24,917 bases of DNA from positions 1-24,917 of the forward strand of contig JADNRV010000558.1 of NCBI GenBank assembly GCA_015499995.1, read 5' to 3'. Position numbers and translations under genes: made by a program. The notes under the pieces are model-generated. The model saw only the letters and a program-made list of their open reading frames with translations. It was not told the DNA's origin and did no database searches. Source of the DNA: Flammula alnicola. Taxonomy: Eukaryota > Basidiomycota > Agaricomycetes > Agaricales > Strophariaceae. Positions 10,632 to 19,664 of the stretch are shown piece after piece (within the stretch, counting starts at the first letter, position 1; each line of letters opens with the position of its first letter).

Positions 10632-11183
10632 ATGTTTGGTGTAATGGACTACGTGGAGCAAGACGTGGAGGCTACTAAAAACGGTTGGGGCTTGCAAACT
10701 CGAATGCAATTTATGCTCATCGGGATAGCAGTTAGCTCAGAAGGCGAGTTGTCGAATATAATGGTTAGCTTTGGGAGCTACGTACTTACTGTCAACGGTA
10801 TATTCGTTTGGGCGTGTGAGATCTATTCCTTGAAAGGGCGAAAACCATGTTTATCAGATTGCTTGTGTCTTCCATTCGAGATATCGAAGCAACACGATCA
10901 TTGGATTTTACAATCCACGGGCCTGACCTCGGATTGCTCGTCCGGATTCTTGTCCATTTGTTTTCATTTCCCATACCTGTCAATTCCGACAGCAAATGGC
11001 AGCAATGTTGAATTATATTTGCTCCACTCGAGAGAGTTCTGTCAGTGGTATTCTGACAGAGGAAAAGGAAACAGATCCGCAGAAGCCGGGACTAAAGTTT
11101 GGTTATCTGATATGACAAGGCTAACTCGGGGATCGTCGCACATAGGCAGGACTTGCATTGCCGCCTTCGCCAGACCAAAGTAG
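10632..11183 (+). CDS. Orphan ORF, 183 codons, unknown
   Basis: The longest uninterrupted frame in the gene-poor interval, starting MFGVMDYVEQDVEATKNG. It has a hydrophobic stretch (about residues 28-62) and a Cys-rich middle (about 60-110). No domain, catalytic motif or family is recognisable. The opposite strand also has two sizeable open frames in the same interval. Its 3' end runs into the start of the putative LTR at 11174. In a genome where real genes are broken by an intron every 50-200 bases, a single 552-nt exon is atypical. It could be a retroelement-associated remnant or a chance frame. Confidence 0.22.
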   Translation: MFGVMDYVEQDVEATKNGWGLQTRMQFMLIGIAVSSEGELSNIMVSFGSYVLTVNGIFVWACEIYSLKGRKPCLSDCLCLPFEISKQHDHWILQSTGLTSDCSSGFLSICFHFPYLSIPTANGSNVELYLLHSREFCQWYSDRGKGNRSAEAGTKVWLSDMTRLTRGSSHIGRTCIAAFARPK

Positions 11184-11325
11184 ATTTTTAGATTGTGTCG
11201 TATTGAAACATCATCGATATATAGAGTATATGGAGGGGTCAATCAAAGCCCAGGGCACCTCGCAGGTTACCCCCCGAACGGGGTAGGGCACGTAACCGCC
11301 CGAATACCTCAGTGTACGACTGGGG

Positions 11326-11380
11326 TGGGCCCGATAGGGGGCACCATGGGCCATACACGCAAACATGGGCCCGATTGGGG
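11326..11380. repeat. 15-bp near-identical direct repeat inside the LTR-like segment
   Basis: TGGGCCCGATAGGGG (11326-11340) and TGGGCCCGATTGGGG (11366-11380) differ at one base and start 40 bases apart. Confidence 0.7.
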
Positions 11381-11485
11381 TGGAGTATGATAGCCGATAC
11401 ACCAAATATTTCTCCTCCTATTCGCCGAGAAGGCGCCTACAGCACCATTTTGCGCGTCTGTTACACCGTATACTCTATGTACAGT

Positions 11486-11519
11486 AGATCCAGAAAATAT
11501 TTAGATCCAGAAAATATTT
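11486..11519. repeat. Perfect head-to-tail 17-bp duplication
   Basis: AGATCCAGAAAATATTT occurs at 11486-11502 and again immediately after at 11503-11519, with no spacer. This looks like replication slippage or an LTR-internal duplication. Confidence 0.9.
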
Positions 11520-11664
11520 TATTCATAACACTTGCTTCTCATAACCCACTCAGAGCCTTGTAGGTCTCAGTTTGACTGCTGGTATTTGGTGCAAATGCCA
11601 CCCGGGCCACAGTGGCACTCAATCTTTCTGCTAACGCACATTATCACTGATCACACAACACACA

Positions 11665-11734
11665 GCACTTAATTTGGGACAGCACTCAATTTTGGGACAG
11701 CAATCAAATTAAATTTCAGAGTATTAAATTTCAG
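11665..11734. repeat. Short tandem units at the LTR terminus
   Basis: GCACTTAATTTGGGACA (11665-11681) is followed directly by GCACTCAATTTTGGGACA (11682-11699) and a partial third unit. ATTAAATTTCAG then appears twice (11708-11719 and 11723-11734). The repeats sit next to the TGTAACA end of the putative LTR. Confidence 0.8.
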
Positions 11735-11749
11735 GGTGTTACAGCCAGC

Positions 11750-11910
11750 TATCGCGGCCTCCGCGACACTTAAGCGCCCATCAGCACCAGCCAGGGCGCG
11801 AGGTAACCTGGCGTGACGCGACGTGATGCGCGCATCACGGCGCAGGTGCCCCGCCCGCCAAAAGCGGCGGGTGCCCCAGTCACGTGACGTGTCCCGGGCA
11901 CCCAGGCAGG
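11750..11910. repeat. GC-rich patch with palindromes and stem-loops
   Basis: A strongly GC-rich stretch abutting the LTR. It includes a perfect 18-bp palindrome, CGTGATGCGCGCATCACG (11822-11839), and GCGCCC pairing with GGGCGC (11774-11779 with 11794-11799). There is also a CCCGCC/GGCGGG stem around an AAAAGC loop near 11850-11875, and TCACGTGA (11880-11887). A minus-strand open frame (11669-12112) runs through it but crosses the LTR end and is not credible as a gene. Confidence 0.6.
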
Positions 11911-12182
11911 CCAGATACATGTTTACATTCCGCATGTTCGGATGAGACACCGGCAAGCGCCTTACTAAAAGCCATTCAGAGACCTCGCCGTTTCGTGGGG
12001 TACATAAACTTACCGATAAGCAGGAGGCTTCCTTTCGAATTGAAATGGCACATAAAATCTTGGTATTGATCTGCTCTGGAGACGGATATAAGGGCATGCA
12101 CGAGTACAACAACTTGTGGTCAGGTGTCGCGGCCAGAACTTGAAGGAAAGTATGCCAAAAGTGACTGGCCGTTAGTGTTTAA

Positions 12183-12680
12183 AGGTCCAGTCTTGGGACT
12201 GGAAAAAGACCGCAACCAGACCGGACTGGACCGCAAAAAGACCGGACCAGCAGTCCGGTCTTTTGATTTTTGAGAATCAAAGACCGCAAAAAGACCGGTC
12301 TCGGTGGACCGGTCTTTGCGGTTAAGACCGGTCTGAACCGGCTACTTTTTAGCCCTGATTTATCCCTTCAAATCGGCCCCAAGGGCATCCAGATTGGTAA
12401 AGTTTTGGCTGAGAAATAAATAAAACAGTCAAAAAGTGTCTAAAAGAGTAGAAAATGCGGAATATTAGTGTAGAACAGTCAATTCTCAACGAAATTTAAC
12501 GTTCCAGGGCTCAATTTCAAGGTATATATCATGTCTACAAATATTACTGATACATATATATCAAATTACTGGTGGTTTGCATCGAAAAACCGGTCTCAGA
12601 CCGGTTAAGACTGGTTAAGACCGGAATCTGGTTCAGACCGGTCCAAGACTGCAAAAGACCGACGTAGACCGGTCTGAAGC
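12183..12680. mobile_element. Two-cluster ACCGGTCT inverted-repeat element (MITE-like), unclassified
   Basis: The left cluster (12183-12345) and right cluster (12588-12680) are built from degenerate copies of GACCGGTCTT and GACCGCAAAAAGACC. They surround about 240 bases of AT-rich DNA. The left cluster forms several hairpins: CCAGTC/GACTGG (12187-12202); AAAAGACCGGAC, 5-nt loop, then its exact complement (12236-12264); and a 17-19 bp arm pair around TCGGTG (12282-12323) with a 2-nt bulge. The right cluster carries the same words in mixed orientation. There is no coding capacity. It looks like a non-autonomous foldback or MITE-type repeat; clear termini and target-site duplication were not found. 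Confidence 0.55.
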
Positions 12681-12689
12681 CGTAGCTGG

Positions 12690-15600
12690 CCGTGTACTTA
12701 GTTGGATACGTTGCATGTGGCGGATGAACTGAATGACCATTTGCCAAGAAAGACGAGAACTTGGCAGCAACTTGGCAGGCACTTGAGTGGAAACGATGCT
12801 CAGATCACAGGGAGTCACAGGGTTTCTGAACACCCTACAATGCACGCGTTACTCGGCCTTCGTATAATAAACTGAGGAGAATATCGGCATAGCTTTGAGC
12901 CAGGAGGATGAAGGGACGTGAGAGGTGTTTCGGCGTTGGAACCTGAGGAGAAATCTTATGTTAATCGGGGAGAGAATTGATATGCATATCTTCTGATCCA
13001 GTACCAAGGAGAAGCTCTGAGAGCCAGAGATCGAGGACAAACAAAACACGAAGAGGCAGAAAACCTAGAGAGAATATATCGATCGGAGCGCGCTGTTGCC
13101 TTCAGTTTCTGGGCCCTCCGCAACTGAGGAGAACTGAGTTACTCAACAAGTGGCCGATGCTCAGAGGGCCAGGAAAGGTCCAACTCCTACGTTGTTTCTA
13201 CGCCATTAGCCCAAGCCGCTTTGAGGGAGCGATTCTGGTGCCTTTTTCTGGTTAACGCATCAGTAAAATGCATATGGGATAAGAGCTGTGCCCTGTAAAA
13301 AAAAACAGAATCAACTTGGTTTTGGTTTGCGTGACACTGACAAGCTTTCTGTACGGCTATTTGGCTCTGTATTCTGTATTCTTCCCCGACAAGTTGCATC
13401 GGCACATTGCCGCCTCAGCGCCCCCTGCGTGGTCCATAATTCAGCCTAATGTGTGCTTGTAAGCACGGTTTATTTAAGCAATTTCTAGAGTTCTCGCAGC
13501 CATCGACAACCTCTTTCAGCATTGGAAGACTGGACGTTTGTGATAAACTGAGCGCGCCGGCATTTCGGACCGGCATACTATCGGTGTTAAACTGAAAGCC
13601 TCAAGAAAGCCTCGGACGTTGTTCCCTCTTTGTAGTATTCCCTTCATGAACTGCAAGATAAGTATATCGGACTCAAGATTTTCTCCTTTTTTGTTGATTT
13701 CAACTTATGTGTGGGAAACGCCGGTTGGGTTCAGTCCACTCTGCCGGGGTATTGCGCCAATGGTTCACTCCTTCTCAACGGGTTTGCAGCAGCAAGCTCT
13801 TTCTTTGACCGATGTTCTTCAATCTGAGGCAAACTTCAAACCTTCTAGTTCGCATTCCGAGAGTTAAACATAAACTGTCTGGAACATTAGGTGGTTATCG
13901 CGAGTTTTGTCTCGCGAGCAATCTTATGGCATCCTGCGGATGTCGGTATTTGCAGCCCTCTATCGAGTGAATCTTATTTTCTTGCATTAGAGTCCACGTT
14001 CTAAATTTTATGCTCTCACAGCAAGCTACGCCATGCACCTGACCCGCCAGTTATTGTAATATACGCCGCCAGTGCAAATGCTCTGATTTCGCCTAATTTC
14101 AGTGAAGTTAACTCCGTGATATCGAAGCAGATTGGAAACAGAGGTAAGGTCTCAGAATATAGTGTTTTAATTCAGAGAGATGCAGGTGAGGTGACGGTAG
14201 CATTTTCGCCTCAGTCTTCTGATATTCTCATAAAGCTTTCTTCTCGCTTTCTCCACAAAGAACAGCCCCATTGATGAGGGAAAAAAAATCCTTTGAGTCC
14301 TTTCGCCTCTCACAGGAGGACGATGACACGATGCCAAGAAAATCTCTGTCACTCTGAGTGTAGTCAGAAGGTCTTCACAACTTATTATCAGCAGTGTCGC
14401 GGTCGCTCCATTAGTACATAGAAGACTTTAATTGCCTCTGGTTTTACCTCCTTAAGCACCCCGCCGTATATTTCCGTTATGGAGGGCGCAGCTTCATTTC
14501 TCAATAAGCAATGCGGCTATTGGTCCTTCAGCTGACAGGTCGAATTCCTGTGAGAACGGCGAAGCGCCACTAGGAACCCAGTTCAAGTTGCATCCTCTAG
14601 GATTTCCTAGAAGTCCGTTGAATGCTATGAACCTGGTCATGAGATGCTTTCTGCTTATCATGCATTAAAATGTAGTTTGGATCAACGGAAAGCAAAAAGG
14701 GTTAATGTTGTTTGCTTATAAATTGGGCTGAGGATATTACAAAAATCATTCAAGGATGGTTCGGAGACGGATTCAAGAGCAACACTGGGCCGTCGTTCTG
14801 AGTGACTCAGGCTCCGACTAGGCACGAACTGCTCAGATAGTTGTTGCAGCGTTTAACAACCTAGTAGCAGTCCCAGTTCCTTGTCTGTGGGTTCTCACCG
14901 CTAATACTGGGCTACCCAATCGTCTGGGTTGTTTCTTTATCCAGGGTTTTGGAACCAGGCTGAAGAGTATCAAGTTCTGACATTTTCGTAATGGATTTCA
15001 TAGGATTTCCATGAAATCTGATAGGTAGAGCATTTCATCACTCTCACAATCTGAGATTGAGCAGATAATCGACCACCAGGCGAACCCTGAATCAAGGAAC
15101 CGATCTTAATCACAAAGAATGTCATCAGTCATTCCGTGTTGCCGAAACGACGCAGAACTTGCAAGAGCTCAGAGACAACCAGACAAGCGCCAGGCGTTGG
15201 GTGTGAGATGATTGTTGGAAGTCGGGGATTGTTGTAGCGGCAAACGCGGGTCCGGGGTTCCTGCAAGTTCCAAGCAAGTTCCTGCAAGCAATATCTGAGT
15301 AATGGTTAATCATGTGGGATTTGTTTGTCAGGTCGGCCCAAGGTCTGATTCAGCGGCAAAGCAGTAAAGAATTCCAGGGGAATATTGGAAGGAATTGAAA
15401 GATTTGCGAAATAGCGAATTAAACCAGCTGTGTGCGCCGCAGTGATTCTTCACTGGCCCCAGTGGCTTCAGTTGGCAGTCGGTGTTTCGTTAGGACTCGG
15501 AGGGTACCGGCAAATAAGCGCCAACTGTCCCGGGCCGAATGAAGATGATATTGATGTACACCTATTTGGTTCAACGACGTTCTCTTTTCCTCCTCTCGTT

Positions 15601-16170
15601 TCGCGATCCTTGTTGATACTGTGCTCCGAGGGGAGAATATCTTCCAAGCTTCACTTTTCCAATTTTGGCTGGATACCCTAGCCGGCCACTCATCACCGTC
15701 CTCTAATCGCCACGGCCTTGGCGAATTTGCACCATTGGTTCAGACACTGATCAAGTTTCTCTTGCTGTTCCGCTGAATCTATTCCAGGTCACTATTTTTC
15801 CACAGCTGTCGACGTTACAGAACGTGTATATGTAAGCTAACCACTAATGGATGAACAATAGTCTCCCCTGATCGAAAGAATTGTCGAAATACGGAGATTC
15901 GGATGGCCGCGACCGCGGCAGAAGCAACAAGCGCATAGGTTCTAAAACGACTCATCAATATTTTGTACGTTTTATTTTTAAGAATCCCAATCTATCTTTC
16001 TCATGGATTCACCGCTCATGTCGATATGGGTACTTGGACAAATTTGTACCATGCATACCCACCAGCTTTCTTCTGGAGAGACAACCAAATAAAAACTTGT
16101 CAAACGCGGCTTACTCAATAATCTATAATCCTGTTTTTTTTTAATGTTGAGACAAGAAATGGAAAGAAAG
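12690..16170. other. Long region with no supported gene
   Basis: About 3.5 kb in which open frames are all under 95 codons and unrecognised. Minor structures: AACTTGGCA-type repeats near 12760-12780; a hairpin TCGCGAG/CTCGCGA (13898-13917); an 8-bp inverted repeat GATTTCAT/ATGAAATC near 15000; and GTTCCTGCAAG twice near 15258-15290. The last few hundred bases are the laccase promoter. Confidence 0.45.
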
Positions 16171-16175
16171 GAAGG

Positions 16176-16182
16176 TATAAAA
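16176..16182 (+). promoter_or_regulatory. TATA box of the laccase gene
   Basis: A perfect TATAAAA lies 57 bases before the laccase ATG, followed by a CT/A-rich leader (CCAACCAACCCTCC) just upstream of the start. This spacing is usual for a TATA-driven, inducible fungal secreted-enzyme gene. Confidence 0.85.
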
Positions 16183-16232
16183 GCTCAAGACATTTTGCAT
16201 ACGTTCTAACCAACCAACCCTCCTTTCATATT

Positions 16233-19060
16233 ATGGTTCCCTTCTCTTTGCTGCGCATTCTTGCACTATTACTCGTCTGTTCTACCTTGGCTGTCGATGC
16301 TGCTGACGTGAACTACGTCTTCAATGTCGACAACACGGTCATCGCACCAGACGGCTTCTCTCGCGTTGGAGTCATCGTCAACGGCGGATTCCCTGGCACT
16401 CTTATCCAAGCAACCAAGGACGACAGTCTGCACATCACTGTCAATGATCAACTTACCGACCCTACGATGAGGTATGGTTATTATTTCTCATAGATTCATC
16501 GTCCAATGTTAGATCTTCTAACAAATCTTTTTTAGGCGTAGCATTTCGATTCATTGGCATGGTCTGGTATGGTTTAATTCTGTTTCATATGTATTAAATC
16601 TTCAACTAACCACGGTCGATATTTTACAGTTTCAAATGAGGACTGCTTCAGAAGACGGACGTATGTATCATCCTTGTATTAAGCATTCCTATCCTGACTT
16701 CATAAATTCGATAGCGGCTATGGTAAATCAATGCCCCATCGCCCCTGGCCACTCGTACACCTACGACAGTCAGTCCACTATTGTCACTAACTTTGGGACT
16801 CAATGGCTTATCATGCTGTGGTAACAGTTCCCCTCAATGGACAGTCGGGCACATTCTGGTAAGTGAACACTTATCCATACAACTATTGACTACAATGAAA
16901 ACTCACTGCATTATTAGGTACCATAGGTGCGCATGAACAAACAATCAGTCTCATAAAATACATTCTCATCTCAATAACTGTATTCAGTCATCTCTCGTCT
17001 CAATATGTTGATGGGCTTCGCGGTGCTCTGGTCGTTTACGGTTAGTCACATTTTTTAACACCGAGATTCAGTTCTAACGAAGACATCTCCAGACCCAGTT
17101 GATCCTCATCTCTCACTTTACGATGTCGATGACGCCTCGACAGTCATCACCCTAGCTGATTGGTACCATAATGTAAGAGTTTATATCTTATACTCATTGT
17201 CCGTCTTTGGGTCCATGGCTAAGAGTCATCTACTGTACAGGCCGCTCCTGGAATGGAAGAGATATTCCTCCAGGGAAACGATGAACCTGTGCGTTAAATT
17301 TCTCTTCCATGAAAAAATTTGTATCAGTGTAACAAGTTCTATGCTAGATCCCTGATTCTGGCCTGATCAACGGAGTAGGGAGGTTCAATGGTGGCCCCCA
17401 GGTCGTGCGCGCCCGTATCAATGTCGAGCAGGGTAAACGTTACCGTTTCCGGGTTGTCAATATATCTGCCTACGCGGCGTTCCGTTTCTCTATCGAAGGT
17501 CACGATCTGACCATCATCGAGGTATGGTTCAGATATTTATCTAAATAGTGCCTGTTCAGCTAATGTTCTTGTCACAATCAATTTAGGTCGACGGCATTAA
17601 CCATGTCGCACATACAGTCGGAGGCTTTGACATCTTCGTCGCGCAACGATACTCTGTTGTCCTTAATGCTAACCAGCCTATCGCAAATTACTGGGTCCGC
17701 GGGCCAATGACTCTCCAACATTCAAGTGACAATAAGAACCATAAGTCATTACATTGCTTCTCCTGAGTATAGCTGGTGACCAATACACGCGCAGTGGATA
17801 CTAAGAATGTCTATGCCGTTCTTCACTATGCAGGCGCACCAGATGCCGAGCCTACAACCAAGGCAGATGTGGGTGTACAGAACCTACTCGAGGAGTATCA
17901 GCTTGCCGCGCTCGAACACCCCGGTGCGCCAGGAGGAAGCGCACCTGCGGACCGATCTATCGACATCAACTTTGGAATGGAGGTGAAGAACGGAAGACTT
18001 ATGGTACGTTTGGAATCCTCTTCATTATCGTCTCTATTGCTGACAATTCGGTGCAAAGTGGGAGATCGACAACATATCTTACCTGCCACCCGATTTACCG
18101 ACTTTGCTCAACATCATCGCGAATGGATTTACGAACGAGGCCAACTTCACCACGACAGAGCATACATTTGTTTTAGATCGCAATGAGGTGATCGAACTCG
18201 TCATTCATGGTTCCCCTAACGGTACGTACATGATAATTGGAAGTCGGTTACTTCTGATTTTCATTGCTTTGTACTTTGTGCACAGGACATACTCAGTGAG
18301 ATGACAAAATTCGTAGTCTTGACGTTGTTCTGACTGAATCACAATTCCTCCACACTTGTGACAGTCCGTTCCAGTAAGTTATCACCTCCCATTGTATAAT
18401 CCCACTTTCTGATGCAGATGTCTGCATAGCTTGCATGGTCACGCCTTCGATATCGTCCAATCCATGCAAGGACCCGCAAACTTTGCCAATCCACCCCGTC
18501 GCGATGTCGTCGGAGTTGGAGGTGAGTCTGCATTTTTATTCCGCAAACATGTAGTGTAACTAGTTATCAACTAGGCTCTACGGTTATTATCCGTTTCCAA
18601 GCTGATAACCCGGGACCATGGTATGTTCCCTTTCATCCACGCCTATGATCGACACTTCTAACAGGTAAAATGTTAGGTTCTTCCACTGCCGTATGTTTTC
18701 ATAGATCCCGTGGTGTTTAAATTATCGTTACTGATTGAATATTCCTCTCGTCCTATCAACTCCTCAGACATCGGTACGTGCCTCCTTGGCCATGAGATAT
18801 AAGTATGAGTCCTCACTGTTTAACCCTGTGTCCCAACAGATTGGCATCTTGAAGCTGGTCTCGCTGTTGTATTTGCTGAGCGCCCTACTGAACAGATCGC
18901 CGGCCCTCAGTCCCAAATCATCAAGCAGACTTGGCTCGACCTCTGCCCGATTTACAAGGCCCTCCCCCCCGACAGCAGTAAGCGTCTCTACGCAGAAGAA
19001 AGTTTTTCTATTTTCGCCATTTACGTTAAATATTCTCGAGTGCGATTGAAGTCTCTTTGA
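16233..19060 (+). CDS. lcc: Secreted laccase (multicopper oxidase, leucine axial type), 20 exons
   Basis: Oxidises phenols and similar donors at a type 1 copper and reduces O2 to water at the trinuclear site; acts outside the cell. Exons: 16233-16471, 16536-16566, 16630-16660, 16715-16768, 16828-16858, 16918-16926, 16988-17040, 17093-17172, 17241-17288, 17348-17521, 17587-17725, 17795-18003, 18059-18221, 18286-18295, 18365-18373, 18430-18521, 18575-18620, 18677-18690, 18768-18773, 18840-19060. They join in frame to 552 aa. Signal peptide is about residues 1-23 ([16 protein letters not shown]). Copper motifs are HWHG (86-89), YHSHLSSQY (130-138), HPFHLHGH (424-431) and [12 protein letters not shown] (476-487), with type 1 Cys477 and axial Leu487. 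All ten histidine ligands and the cysteine are present. Less certain points are the intron 17726-17794, which leaves a shortened loop (LQHSMDTKN), and the C-terminus after LPPDSS, where a GTAAGC could be another donor. Confidence 0.93.
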
Positions 19061-19263
19061 AGCTTGCCACAAGTGGAGCAGTTTGAGAATGGAAAGAGGA
19101 AATAAATACAATGTCGAATGTCTTGCCAGTTTTCAGTATGTACGAATGCAACGTGGTCTATACTCGTATAGTTAATACCATGATCTGCCAATTTTATGTG
19201 TAAAAAATTTCGTTCAGTGAGGGTACACTTTCTAACTGCCCAACGAGAGACGTGAGCTCAGAG

Positions 19264-19664
19264 ATGATTGTTTTGGAAATTGAATATACATTTATGGGCA
19301 GTAAGGCACGCAACGGGAGCAGTTCTAAGTACGAAGTCGGTACCGATGAAGAACTCTCATGATCAATTTCTTTTCCGAGGATACAACGATAACATAGCGA
19401 AAGGCCCACTCTTTCAGTTCCCTCCCGATATCATAAGCATGACTCGGACACGAACCCTCGGCCTCAAGCTTCAAGCCCCGATGGATATTTTCCAGTAGCT
19501 TGGAAGTTGGAAGCAGGCGATTTTTACTCTAATGCGGCACACGAATATGAGACTGTTGGAGATGACAAGATTACAATCACAACATCTGCGTTGGGTAGGT
19601 CTTTATACTGTGCACGTACATTAAGAAGCCTGCGAGCACGAGCCTTTCAGCACCCTACCTGTAA
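19264..19664 (+). CDS. Small spliced coding candidate or C-terminal gene remnant, unknown family
   Basis: The frame from 19418 to 19594 reads like real protein: SPDGYFPVAWKLEAGDFY, then AAHEYETVGDD and KITITTSAL. It ends at a GTAGGT donor with a TTTCAG acceptor exactly 56 nt later (19595-19650), after which the stop comes at once (ending SALAPYL). Upstream, a frame from ATG 19264 to 19339 could join it through GTACCG...TTTCAG (19340-19417), giving about 88 aa. The first exon is doubtful. I do not recognise the family. The abrupt start suggests either a very small gene or the 3' remnant of a larger gene whose 5' part is lost. It lies 200 bases past the laccase stop on the same strand. Confidence 0.35.

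Larger units (their letters stand above)
11174..11743 (-). mobile_element. Probable solo LTR (about 570 bp), minus orientation
   Basis: Read on the minus strand, the segment begins TGTAACACCCTGAAAT, a start typical of Ty3/gypsy-type LTRs in fungi. It carries a TATA-like CTATATATCG near its far end, followed by TTTCAATACGACACA. The five bases GCCAG flank both sides (11169-11173 and 11744-11748), as expected for a target-site duplication. If the TSD is right, the inner end is not the canonical CA. If the canonical CA end near 11190-11195 is used, no TSD is visible. It contains internal tandem duplications (listed separately) and no protein-coding interior. Inferred from end motifs and TSD; no second copy is present in the window. 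Confidence 0.45.

Noticed and set aside
10179..11242. Possible multi-exon minus-strand gene linking the open frames at 11042-11242, 10792-10995 and 10179-10544
   Set aside because: The good donor near 10787 and acceptor near 10622 would need an intron of about 165 nt, unlike the 43-90 nt introns of the true genes. The joined frames give no recognisable protein.
11669..12112. Minus-strand 147-codon open frame
   Set aside because: It runs across the LTR end, the GC-rich palindromes and unique DNA. It has no family features and appears open only because of base composition.
17700..17800. In-frame stop after [10 protein letters not shown] in the laccase suggesting a pseudogene
   Set aside because: A GTGACA donor at 17726 and a GCGCAG acceptor at 17794 remove the stop and join the conserved [17 protein letters not shown] segment in frame.
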